The translations under genes were made by a program, and so were the position numbers. Shown in pieces: positions 52,472 to 64,000 of a stretch of DNA of 64,000 nt. This DNA is from Notospermus geniculatus. Lineage: Eukaryota > Nemertea > Pilidiophora > Heteronemertea > Lineidae. Each line of letters begins with the position of its first letter. The stretch's first letter is position 1. The notes beneath the pieces were generated by a model. It saw nothing but the letters and a program-made list of their open reading frames with translations. It ran no database searches and was not told the DNA's origin. The stretch lies in the NCBI GenBank assembly GCA_002633025.1, contig NMRB01000026.1:455889-519888 (forward strand), written 5' to 3'.

Positions 52472-55400
52472 TCCTTCAAGAAAGAGCTTCAGGATATACT
52501 TCAGGGCCCCGGGCATGATCTTCTTCAGGTCCCCGGGCCTGATGGAACCTCATCTGTAATTATCAAGGTATGTATTGAGATTTTGGATCTCAGGGCAAAG
52601 GATGAAACCTCTCCTTGAAAATGAACAAACGCCATATCAAGCCGGGCCTAAGAACTTTGCAAAACTGTCTTCACGTTGTCATGCTTCATTCCACATGAGC
52701 TGTCTCTAAGCCCCAGAAAACTGTTTCCTTGCACGGTCAAATACTTGCTGTAATGGTGCAGACCTCGACAATAATACCGGTACAGAGGTCAGATTGGTTT
52801 ATGTCCAAAGCAGCAGATGTGTTGTGTATTTATGCCAATATTCTGCAGAACTTTGTCATTATTTACGAATAAATCGCCTCTGCTATTCTCTGTTTAGAAT
52901 TCGCCACAGGAATCATTGCAAGTCTGTGAGTCGGAAACGAAACCTCCAACTCCGGGTCCGATCATGGTTCAATCCTTCCCACAGGATTTCCCCAAAACAT
53001 CAAATTCTCCACGGGAATCTGTAATAAGTCCTCTTGCGTCCTCCCCTCATATGCATAGTCCGTTACGTGAAAGTTCTTTTGGGTATAGTCCCGTGCGTGA
53101 GAGTCCTCTCACACACAGCCCCATGCGTGAGTCTTCCTTTACTCACATACCCCTGCGTGAGCGTGACGTGTCACATCGACACAGCCCGTTACGTGAGACG
53201 CAATCCATGATGTTGCCCCATGATTCCCTGGTGCTGCCGCATCCGGTAAAGATGCGGGGGTCACGGGAGACCCTGATAGCGCAAGCTTTCTCAGGCTCGA
53301 TAGATTCTGCAGTGATTCCTGGGTCGTCGGAGGAGAGCGCACCTAAGAAAGAACTTAAGAAGGTAACATGAATGATTTAGATGTTAATGTAGTCGACTGG
53401 TATGCTTTACTAATCCATATATAGTAGGATGTCATATTAGGGTTGTTGAGATTTGTTTATGATAATGATGCGTGATATTCTCTAGATTCATGTNTTCCAA
53501 CATGTCCAACTGGCATATCTACACCTGCCGATTTCTGGCTCTCAGTATTTGAGTTTCATTCACCAGTTTTGCATTACCGGGTACTATAATGTGTATAATG
53601 TGTAGTTCTGCTACACAGTAATATCCACTGTACTAACCAGAGTAGATACTGGCTTTGGTGTAACGACCTACATATAACGACCTCACCTTGGCTGTCTGTG
53701 GGCAACTTGGCCGTAGAAAACTTGATGTTATTGGTCTTGGCCCAAGTCCTACGGAAAGTGAATTGCCTATTGAGAGCCAACTTCTACAATAAACAGGTGC
53801 AGATCCACGATTTAGAGGGGGCGCATTTTGCTAGAACATTGAAATCTGCGGTGAATTTCAATCATTTGCTCCAAATTTCAGAATTTCACGGTCGATTTTA
53901 CAGATTTGTTGGCCGAAAGGGGGTGCTTGTGCCCCCTTGGATCCGCGCCTGGCAAAACTCTCACTAGGGGGAGCGTCATTAGATGGCCAACTGTAGGCTG
54001 ACGTTTGTTGTCCTGTGTTGAAGAGGGGTCACCTCAGAGAGAGGTTGTACTATGGTTCAGTGCATGGTTTGTTCAGAGTAGTTGACACAATATTTATTAC
54101 ACAATGCACCTTCATATTCTTGATTGTCATGGTGTTATTTTGTGACAAAAGTTCTCAAAATCGTTCTGTGGTGTCATCCAATCTTGGAGTGTGTCTCACC
54201 TGTACTTGTGGAAGTAAGAGCCGCCGTGCCACGGACATTGTTTCCTTAGCATGTTGTGAGTGATGTAGTATTGCTCTGGAGTTAAGCCAATTTCCATGCG
54301 ACACAAACACGCAGGCGAACAATGGCTTTATAAAGGATTCATCCCCATGAAACCTTTGTTCACCTGCGTGTTCGTGTCGCATGTCATCCGATGTAAAGTC
54401 AGCCTAAGGGAGAATTGCCCTTTGAGAGCCAACTTGCACAAGAAAACTCATGTGTGCAGGACCTTTTAGGGTTCTCTGGATGTCATGAAGATTTGTGCAT
54501 CTAACAGTCAGACTCACAGAGCAAAAGTATTATCAGTGATGATGGATTTTGAATTAGATTTTCAGCATAACCAGTCTACATCCGTGAAGGGTTTACCATT
54601 GCTACAGATCTGAAACAGAGTCATTCCAATGCCTCTGAAAACTGTTATCGCATGTTGGACAAAGATTTCTGATTCTGGCTTCATCATTTCAGCCGTCTGG
54701 TAAAAAAGGGCCACTGAACAAGACAAAAATAATGGAGGCAGGGAAAAAGTTAACGTGAGTACTGATTGCTTTGTGTCAGAAGCAAGTCTTAATGATTCCT
54801 GTGGTCAGAGCCTGGTGCAGGTGGCTGCCCCAATGGTAAGCCAGAATGGACAAGAAAGTGCCTTTGCATGGATTTTGAGCTGCTGTTAATGCGTATGTTT
54901 CTTTTGCAGGAAAAAATGGAGCCAAACGTATGTTGTATTGTCAGGGTCAACTTTATATTTTTACAAAGATGCAAAAGCTGCTCAAAAATCTCCGCAGGGG
55001 AAACCGGAATCTGTGATAGATATGTCTACCGCCGAGATAGACTGGGGGAACAAGGAGACATCGAGTAGGAAGAATGTGCTTCAAGTAAGTCAGGAGGTGG
55101 AGTCGGTCGGTTTCCTGCTGCAGGTGTTCAAACGAGATCACACCTGGAACCGCAGAGATGACAGGCACCAGTGTTGCCACTACCCACTCTCAGCCGACAA
55201 CCCTCGTTGGTTCTTCAGTCATACAGAGCACGTGCAGTGGCTCGTTGCGACGTCACTTTTGCCCGCTAATCCACCATGCTGATGTCCACGACAAAGCGAC
55301 AACGTGTAGATCACATCATGGTTGAAGTCTCACACACTCCGCTTGCGCCAATGACAAAGTGCACCATGTGGGTCGCCGACGTCGTGCCGTCCAATATGGC

Positions 55401-58400
55401 GGATTAGACTGATCACATAACGCGATGACGTCACCTGCATGCTCTCTATACCCCATATATGTGTGACATTTCTAAGTAGGTTCGTTCATTCCGATTGCAG
55501 ATCATTTCTGATGGTGCTGTATATCTTTTACAAGCGGACGACGGAACAAAGATTCAAGAGTGGAACATAGCTCTCAAACAAGCTCAAGAATTTGCCGTAA
55601 GTAGGAACTACACAAAAAGGGGCTGTAGAATTTGATCACTGTAGGTGACAAATGACACAGTGACTGCCCATTCCTTTCTACGGTTGAGTTGCCCATAGAG
55701 AGCCAACTTGTGGAAGATAACACTTGGAGCGGTGCCTGTACTTTGTTTTTACTGTGGCTGACAGTATGAAATGGGCTCTTGTGCAGGTTTTGGTGTCTAG
55801 CAGCGGTTAGGTGCGGAACATGACGTCATTCCACCGTCAATACTGCTGGCCTACCGTCATGACCGTTGGTGTGTATGAATGAAGTTATATACTCTGTTGT
55901 CTAGGTTTTTGAACCGATCCTCACTGAGAGTGTAGGTATCTCTTCGACACTCAGACCAGTTATGATGTGGTCCATCTGTTTGGAGTTCCACCTTGCTTCC
56001 TCAAGACCATCTTTTCCCTCACCCAGCCATGACCAGTGAGGACATATTGGCCAGTCTCTCTTGTCTTTCCTTGTCCTGTCCTGCTTGCTTAGCTTAGCTC
56101 ACCAGGATTTAATCCAACTCTACCTTTCAGGTGCCAACGCCGCACAAGCTCATTATGCCTAATGTAGCAGCACTGGCAGTAAGTGGCTGCACGCTGGTTG
56201 TAAACTTGTAACTCATAACTGCATTTGTTGATAGATTGTGAATAATTTTGAAGATTTGGCTCTTGGCAAATGTTGCTTTGCCTGTTCTGGATCCAATTCC
56301 TATCACATACAATGAGAAACCTGCAAAATGGCAGCGGCACAGTGAGCAAAATATCCAGTTTTACCATCTTGCATAGCAGAAAGGACGTCCTTGCTTCGTT
56401 TTTAACGTCTTGCAGGTCCTATGCTCACAGCGCCACCTGTTGGGTTAAGGGTTCCCCATTGATCACCATGTGGTACTGAAACACAAGTGTAGCTACCTCT
56501 GGACTGACATAGATCTGATACTGTCTCTCAAATTGAACAGAGCAGCATTGTCAAGAGCCTGGTATGACTTTGACAACTGTATGTGACCTGCTCCAGCAAA
56601 AGTAGGCACTTGTCGCAGGTGATCGTCACTGTCACTGCTCTCCACTACTGTCAACCGGCAGAGACGTACATTTCAGCTTTGTGTTGTAATGTCGTTATCC
56701 CTTTCCTCGGTTGCGACATGTGCCTATTTTGCTAGATCGGGTCATATCCCCATACGACTAATTTGGCTCCTCCTGTGTGCACCTACCCCACGTTTTTCAT
56801 GAACAAACAACCCCCCCTCCCCCCCCCCACGTTGTTGTTTCACAACTAATAATAACCTAGATCAGTCAGGTGGTGTTTTTTTCCCCAAATCACAAACCTA
56901 TTTTGAAGTATCTCACTCTGTTTTCCATCGTATTCCCCTGTCACAGTATGCCCTGGAATCAACTGTAAGTCCCGCCAAGGGTGTCTGTCAGGGGGCGTTC
57001 GTACCATTAGGCTGGAAATGGGTCAGTGTTCATTTCTTGAGCCAGCACTGAGAAATCTGAAATAACCTGATGCCCTGAATGCCCTCTGTTGGAAACCCAA
57101 CCAACCTCTTCAACTTTACCTCTTTTTTATCAAATAACTGTTTATTCTTGGTATTTTTTCTAACTTCAACATTTTAATTCATTTATCAACTTTCAATGCT
57201 TGGTGGGTACAGGGAGGGTCTCTCTGAATCCATATGTTGGGTTCGTCAGAGCTGCATCGGTTGTTGTGACTGAGGGTTGGAGATGCATTGGTTGTGCCTG
57301 GAACTGTGGTTGTGCCTGAGGGTTGGAGATGCATTGTTGTGCCTGAGGCTTAGAGATGCATTGGTTGTTTCTGAGGGTTGGTGATGCATCAATTGTGCCT
57401 GAGGTTGAGAGCTGCATCGATGGGGACTGAGGGTTGGCTATGCATTGGTTGTGCCTGATGGTAGGAACTCTGGTTGTGCCTGAGGCTTACTCTCCATTCC
57501 AGTTCCGATTGGCGCGAGGTTTATCAACGATAGCTCCGCAACAGCTGGGCCGATTTTGATGAAACATAAGTCAATCGACTTGTCTTTCTTGGCGGTACAG
57601 CCATCATCACTGTCATTTTCCCGAAAAACTCAGCGCAACTGATCACGCTTGTTCCAATACAGCTAAGATTATGGGGGTCATCACCACACCTTGCTCTTCA
57701 ATTCAAACTTTTCCAAATACCACCATCCTTTCCAAAAAGACATCACGCTTGTGTGGATTTTATGCGCTTTACAAATATATTATCTTTATCTTTATCTTTA
57801 AAAACGTGACAGAAAAAAGTTCTTTCACAAATCACAGTTCGTGTTTACGGCCGAAATGGCGGCCATTTTGAAATGACGCAATGCATCGCGCACGTGTAAA
57901 CTGCACTGAACAGCATAGCGAAATGAAATTGGTTTTGAGAAAGGGATCCGTTATGCAGGCCTTACGCGAAAAATAAAGATAGCAGAAAGGTACCGGCACG
58001 AAAGACAAGTTAATTGATGTATGGCATGTTGAATTTGACCCAGCCGTTGCGGAGATATCGGCTGAAAACCTCGCGCCACTGGGATTTGGAATGAACTGTA
58101 GAGATGCATTGGTATGCCTGATGTCACTATCTCATCAATCAAGAGAAAGAGACTTGAATTGTAACATCATATATCATTATCATACATTCTTTGTTCTGCC
58201 ATATTATATTTCATAAAATTCCCTTTGAATGTCTTCTGCCTGCTTGCTATTGCTTTCACCATGTTGAAGCTTCTTCCACAGGCCTTTCCTTTTGAGGCAT
58301 GCTAAAATGTGCATGTGCCTCACAATAGAAATTCTATTGTTTGCAAGGCACATGCACATTTTAGCGCGCCTCAAAAGGAAAGGCCTGCTTCCATGTTTGT

Positions 58401-61400
58401 GCTTGGGTTTGGTCATGTGTGTTACAGGTCCTTGGACTCATCCATGCTTGGATGTATAAAGTCATGGGTCAAATAAAGTAACATCTCCAACTTATACCAA
58501 GTAAACTGTAGGCTCTTACTTCATTCAAGCGTGCTCCCACTGACCAAGGCTGTTGGTACAGCCTTTTCCCCTTGGATGCAGAATGGGAGATGCTTTCTTC
58601 CCGTTAGAGGCTGCCAGTTAGAGCGTCACAAAATTTGACGTCAAAGACGTAAGCCATGGCGTCTGCATCATTATGGATAAAGTCATGGGGTACACTTGTC
58701 CTCTGTGACGTCAAATTTTGGGATGTCCTAGGACCGCTAACTTGTAGTGGCCTCTGACGGCAGGAAAGTCTCCCATTGCTGGGAAGATATTGAGAAATAC
58801 AGGAGTGCTCATTGCAGCTAGTGTCCACTTGTTATTTTATTCGCCACCAGGTGGCAGTATGTACTGCATGCACAACCAGGTGAGATCCTTCTCATCATCG
58901 GGTCTAATTCTGTCCATTCGTATGATTTCAGAGCCAACTTGCAGATAAGCTACCTCCACCGGAATCCAGCAAACCACCGAGTAAAGCGCCCCCTCCTGTT
59001 AGCAAGATGAAACGCTCCAAGTCAACCAAAAGTATGTATTTAAATGGAGGTCATTTGAGCAGCGATTTTAGATGAACCAAATTTGCCAGGTGAATGCTTG
59101 GACAAATATTTCTGACCAGTTTTGTTGGAATGGAGACTGAGCTGGGTTTCCCTCGAAAGTGTTTTGGACAAGAATCAGGTGTCTGATTCTAGTACCAGTT
59201 TTGCTACAAGGCTCTGGATAGTCTCTTCGCCCTGATTGCCTCTCAGGGATCAGAAATGATCGATTTTTTGCGAGTCCTTCAATTCCTTGGCAGATTTGGT
59301 CAGGTACTAGTAGATATGTAACTACTGCAGTCTTTGCTTAAAAACATTCATTTTGACTCTTTCTGCTAAGGTAGAGTTCATCCTTAATGTAACTCAATGG
59401 ACTGGATACCGTAAAGCCGGTCTCGTCCATGCTGGTAGTACTAGACACTGCCATTCTTGTAGCTTTATCTTGTGCTTCAAGTGGTTGGTCCAGGAGTGAT
59501 ATTGTAAACCGTGAAATTTTTGTGTGCGTTTTATTTTCGCGCTCAAGGGTCAAAACGCGAACATAAATCGCGCGAAAATGATTGGTTCTTGAGGTTTTAT
59601 GAAGCTGAAGGGTTCCAATCACGAAAAATTATTCTTCGCGAATTCGTAGACCCCAAAAATCATGAACATTCAGCACCGTGAAAATTTCACGGTTTACAGT
59701 ATCTGGTGGAACATTTGTGGTGTTTATCTGACCAAGCCACCAATAAAACTATCTTGACATATCAAGGCCTACAGTCACTTCACCCTTCGATGACGCTCCT
59801 TTGAGCGATTGAGCGAGGGTCGGAGTGATTGGAACGCTTGTCAGAGCAAGATGCCAGTAAACATCACTACCGTTTTCACGCTACTTCCACAATACTTTTG
59901 AAGCAGTAGGCCTACTTGCCACAGTAAAAGAATCATAAAACTGTGATGCGCTCTAGATTGATTAAACACAGCTCGTACGAATATAAAAAGTATCAGCCAA
60001 CTCCAAATCAGTATTTTTCCCTTCAGTTCATTTGTTCTTTCCCTCTTTTTTTTCGTCCCACCAACACCACTGTAACTTTCTCTAATGCACATCTGAGACA
60101 CTAGAATCATTGTGTTTTCCGTGAGGTTTATTTCTTGATTAAAACCACTGATCATTCACATTACTTCATAATGAATTCAGCCGCTTGCTTAACTTATATT
60201 TTGCCTCTTAAATCCTTGGTTACACAGAGCAGCTTTCAGTCACCCCTCAGAAATCATGAATAAGGGGATTCTCCAAGATGATATTCTCCACACTTATCAT
60301 CATTCTTTGCTGGCTTCGGGGACACCAGCAGTCGAACTAAAAACCTGTGTTGGAGAGGTTATGCTAGGTATCACCACCCCCCTCATCGTACTGGGCAAAA
60401 ATGGTTCTGTTTTTGTGGCCGAGACAACTCCAGGGCACAAACATGACACTCAAAACTGTCGAATTTTCAAACGAAACAGTGTACACTCATAAACTACTAA
60501 AGTTTTAATTCTTTTATTCTCAACGCTGACGAGCAGGTCTCTTTCTAACCGATTCACATTTGCAGTGCTCACAGCCCACCGAAACCAAACCGGTGATCTC
60601 CTACGACGAACTAAATCCACCAAGGCTACGCCTAGCTCGAGTAGACGTAGGTTCTCATATGTTCAAGCATTTTCCGTAATTTCTATGGTCTTCCCCATTC
60701 CCCTTCGCTGCCTACACCAGTTTAGTTTCTTTTCTTTTGTTTGCTAATACGTATGCGCCTGCACTGTATTTAATTACTCGTGGATTTGTCCTCGATGAGG
60801 CGACGTAGCTAAACTGAGCAACATGATTTGTTTGCAATCGTTGCCTGTGATCTGCCATCCAGTGTGTGAGGCAGTCGGCACCTGCACTGACAGACCAGTG
60901 GGGGTATTGTTGAATGAACTAATAGCTTGGTGTTCTGGAACAAAGTGCACAAGAATGTAGAGATAGCTGGTATTCTTGTTGACCATCCTCCTCCCATCTT
61001 GAGTGGAGATGCTGCGGTTTACCACTAGAGGGCAGTGTTGATTTGAAAGAGCCACAGGATCAAAATCTGAGTGCGAATCACTGGCTTTTATGGAGTACTT
61101 GGGCAATTTGATGAAATGCAGGAGGAAACCAGAGAAGACAGCCTCTTGTCCAAGCGTGCTAGACGGCCACCCCTCTCAATCACAGGAAGAATGGATCTGT
61201 CTCTAAACAGGAATTGAACCTTGAACTTCAGGGGTGAAGATCATGAATGTTTCCACTGCACCACTCAGACACTGTCTCTGACATCGGTGCTGGTTGCTCA
61301 GTTTCGTGACTTGCCAATCACTGAGGGCAGATCTGCAACATTTTGTGAATATTTTCATAAAAAGGAGCACAAATGTTGAGGTATATAACCCAGTCTATGT

Positions 61401-63687
61401 TTGTGTTTTGGTAGTCATGTTTCTAAAATGTGATTTGTTCAGAAACCTATCCAGGATATCATGATATTTCATTTTGCCGTAGCCAGTCTTTGATTTTCTA
61501 GTTGGTTAAATCTTAACACCTCTGTTGTCTGTGGAAGGCTAACCCGACGCAAGTGGTCCTTATGTAACGTGTCATGATATAATAAGTACCAATATTACAT
61601 GACTAACTGTAAACCTGGTAGCTAAACCTGATCGATATTGTTTTGCGATTGTGTTTTTGTACCAGTCTCCTCTGTAGTAGAATTCACTATTATCCTGTAG
61701 TAGTAGAACTCCCAAAATTACTCTAATCCTAAGGCTAATTGAATTTGTGACGGGCATTTATACAGCTTGGCTAACTGGTAAAGGGGCTCTGTCGTCATTT
61801 CCAACAAAATGCATGTTGTTCTGATTCATATTTAGAAATAGTTCCCCCTTGCTTCATTATGATTCTGGGTTAGGTTAGTTGCTGAACATTTGAACAAGCC
61901 AAGCTTAAGAACTGGTCTCAAGGCTAACTCATGAGTTCAAGTCGTTGAACTTTGTCAATAGGCATGAACTAGGCATGAACTATCCCGTAATAGCTGCAGA
62001 TTCTAGCTTCCCCGCACATTTGATTTTACTCAATGTTTAAAACAGCTATAAGACACATTGATCATGTTGATGGTGAATTTGGACCAGTAATAGATCAATC
62101 ATTACTCCGATATGCTGAGTCTAATTCTTTCTAAGCAGACAACCAAGAATTGTTCCTGCCTTTCTTTTTACCTGGTATTAATTTTGTTCAAGGTAGAAAC
62201 TCTTGGGGTTTTGGCTTATCTCTTCTATCTTAATGGAAATCTGGTGGCCACGTAATTGTTGAGCTGCTCATAGTTCTTTTTACTCATAATCTAATCTGAG
62301 GTGTTGTATGGGAAGGTGTTTAAAATTGTCATATTACAGTGATTCCTGAATTCTGCTGCAGAAGGCCAACTTTCATCACATTCTACATGGAAGATGGACT
62401 GGAAAACAAAATTTACTAAATTCCCTAATTAGGCCTGGAATGATTCCAGGCCTTACCCCCTTGATCAATTCTGAATGAAAGTCAGAGTGGTGCAGTGGAA
62501 ACATCAGCACCTGTCACCGCCGGGGGTTCCAGGTTCAATCCCTGGTCGGACCCATTCTTCATGATAGAAGAGAGAAACAGCGAAGTTAAGAATTACTGGT
62601 GATCTTAAGTTCCCCATCTGCAGCCTGATTAATGCTCTTTGTTATTTCCTCAAGTGAGACTTCAACACATGGCTTTTATGATGACGTATTCCAAACTTGA
62701 CTGTTTTGTCTAAACGACTGGTGCTTTTCGTTCCAGTAAAGGGAGTAGAAGAGTCCACGCAGCCAAGGACGAAAATCCGTGAACGGCTGATGAACCTTCT
62801 AGTACGACGACCAACAAGGGACAGTCTGGCTGAAAAGGGGATCATAAAACGTAGGTCTTCTTGCATCTTTAAGCTGGCTTTGAAGGTCAGAGGCCCTCTC
62901 CTGCACTATGTTGGAGATGTGTTCTTGGTGTTGACCCTGGATCGGAGGGAAGGGAAGGTCATTGTAAGGAATGGGAGACAAGACTGTCAAGAGTGTTTGA
63001 AGCTAGCTGGAGGATCCAGCAGTAGGCCTATTGTGTGCAATGTATTCCCTGGAGTACGTGGGTTCGTCTCTGTAGGGGATGTGACCATGTCTGAAAGGTC
63101 TGTGGAAGTCCTTCACCCTGTCTGTCCTTGTTAGGGAGGTATAGGTACATTAAGGACTCCCAGTAACGGGTTGTTTGGGGTTGGTCCTGATATTATCATC
63201 ATTGGTTCTACTTTAAATTTTTAGAGCACATCTTTGGTTCAACAATCGCCGAAATATGCGACAGAGAGAATTCAACAATTCCACGGTTTGTAATGGATTG
63301 TACTGCAGCGATCGAATCCCGTGGTCTTGCCTGTGATGGGATATATCGCCTCAGCGGGAACTTGGCTCAGGTGCAGAAATTACGGTTTGCAGTGGATAGC
63401 GGTGGTGAGTGAATAGGCCAAATTTGAGACTCAAATATTTCCCGTATTCCCTCCTAATCCACGGTGTTATCACTTTACAATGTTTGCTTCTTTGGTCCCG
63501 GTTCACCTAGAGTAGAAAAGGGACCTTTACATTTCCAGTGCTTATTTTCTTTCAGAACCGTACAACCTTAACGACCCGCAGTGGGATTTCCATGTCCTAA
63601 CTGGTGCATTAAAGTTATTCTTCAGAGAATTGAAAGAGCCGCTCTTCCCGTTCGAATGCTACGACAAATTTAAATTTGCAATCAGTA
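52472..63687 (+). CDS. ARHGAP12/27: Second copy of the PH and RhoGAP exons of the ARHGAP12/15/27-like gene
   Basis: Exons: 52472-52567, 52898-53362, 54693-54754, 54910-55084, 55501-55596, 56131-56178, 56947-56964, 58932-59031, 60566-60646, 62737-62850, 63225-63404, 63556-63687. All borders are AG/GT and the phases match copy 1. The PH domain is complete here: KKGPLNKTKIMEAGKKLTKK, then WSQTYVVLSGSTLYFYKD, IDWGNKETSSRKNVLQ and VYLLQADDGTKIQEWNIALK. The RhoGAP start carries the arginine finger in IYRLSGN and the helix GALKLFFRELKEPLFPF. No SH3 or WW exon precedes it, so it is not a stand-alone gene. Coding differences from copy 1 are nearly all silent. One replacement is seen, Ala to Thr in VP(A/T)PHKL. 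I infer the other allele of the same gene. Confidence 0.88.
53494..53494. other. Single-N gap in copy 2
   Basis: Copy 1 has about 45 extra bases at this place, including a poly-G run after GGCAGATCCA, a likely hAT-type end fragment. The N replaces that difficult tract. Confidence 0.8.
53794..53951. mobile_element. Small hAT-like MITE, copy 2
   Basis: Same element and place as 38170-38328 in copy 1; the right end here is TGGATCCGCGCCTG. Confidence 0.7.
57255..58093. repeat. Minisatellite and nested 599-bp transposon, copy 2
   Basis: Second copy of 41570-42408: array at 57255-57494, transposon at 57495-58093, array remnant after it. Over this stretch the two haplotype copies are almost identical. 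Confidence 0.85.
58280..58386. repeat. 107-nt hairpin, copy 2
   Basis: Identical to 42595-42701. Confidence 0.9.
59502..59699. mobile_element. 198-bp MITE with TGTAAACCGTGAAATTT ends, present only in copy 2
   Basis: Ends TTGTAAACCGTGAAATTTT and AAAATTTCACGGTTTACAG are inverted repeats, flanked by TA (59500-59501 and 59700-59701). The empty TA site in copy 1 is at 43796-43797. The interior has TTTTCGCGC and CGCGCGAAAATG words. Related to the element at 10176-10403. Confidence 0.92.
61075..61278 (-). mobile_element. tRNA-derived SINE, minus strand, copy 2
   Basis: Same SINE as 45175-45375. Confidence 0.8.
62474..62580 (+). mobile_element. tRNA-derived SINE head, copy 2
   Basis: Same SINE as 46583-46690. 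Just before it, copy 1 holds a short direct repeat (AGGCCTGGAATRATTCC twice) that copy 2 has only once. Confidence 0.8.
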
Positions 63688-64000
63688 GTAAGTATCGATG
63701 TGGTTACAGGCCTAGAAATGAATCCCAGAGAATGTGTAGGCCTACTCGTTGTTGTTCATTTTATGGTGTGGGCCTGGTGGTCAGGTGGTTTGAATCTCGC
63801 TTGACAAATATGTAGCATGTTGGTATCTGTAACAATGTAGGCATTTCATGCTGAGGTTGTAGTACTCTGTATGACGGTCACCATTCAAGTCGTGTCCATG
63901 TGCAACGTTACTGAACTTCCAGCTCATTGGCCAGCACACCAGCCACAAGCCTAAGGGCCGTATGCACGGGTCGGACTCAGCCACACTTTCATTGAAGTCT

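Larger units (their letters stand above)
51849..64000 (+). repeat. 12-kb block, haplotype copy 2 (PH and RhoGAP exons)
   Basis: Repeats 36111-48106 in order. It starts right after the N at 51848 with AGGTTGTCTCAGCAGGTG. Its last bases, CACTTTCATTGAAGTCT, are the same bases at which copy 1 meets its gap. Compared with copy 1 it has an extra MITE at 59502-59699, lacks the hairpin MITE of 37913-38012, and has its own N at 53494. It preserves the complete PH-domain exon that copy 1 lost. Confidence 0.9.

Overview
This is a piece of an animal nuclear genome, read as a draft assembly. Genes are split into many short GT-AG exons, introns are long, and tRNA-derived SINEs and small inverted-repeat transposons (MITEs) are everywhere. 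The gene families, the very high allelic divergence and the frequent TAGGCCTA-type words suggest a marine invertebrate deuterostome such as an echinoderm, hemichordate or cephalochordate. The species cannot be named from sequence alone.

Three genes lie on the + strand. (1) Positions 292-1312: 3' part of a METTL2/METTL8-type tRNA N3-methylcytidine methyltransferase, whose middle exons are lost at a one-base gap (943). (2) About 6.4-21.9 kb: a Tousled-like kinase (TLK) with a likely upstream promoter and non-coding exon, coding exons 9156-20083 and a long 3' UTR. Its first four coding exons are present twice (9089-11232 and 11234-12850), and one kinase-domain exon is missing at the gap at 19006. 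(3) From 24899: an SH3-WW-WW-PH-RhoGAP protein of the ARHGAP12/15/27 group. Its PH and RhoGAP part is present twice (36111-48106 and 51849-64000). Both copies break off at the same base inside the RhoGAP domain.

Both large duplications are joined by single N bases. Their exons differ almost only at silent sites, and several transposons are present in one copy and absent from the other. I read them as two haplotypes laid end to end by the assembler rather than as biological gene duplications. This gives a useful by-product: filled and empty sites for four transposon insertions, with exact target-site duplications.

The spaces between exons hold foldback elements, TA-, TAA-, 8-bp- and 9-bp-TSD transposons, tRNA-derived SINEs, a 30-bp minisatellite with a 120-bp higher-order unit inside a TLK intron, and local tandem duplications. 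One of these duplicates a 21-nt microexon. Neighbouring METTL2 and TLK in the same orientation resembles the vertebrate METTL2A-TLK2 and METTL8-TLK1 neighbourhoods, so this looks like an old conserved linkage. I saw no bacterial, viral or defence-type system, no CRISPR array and no rRNA genes.
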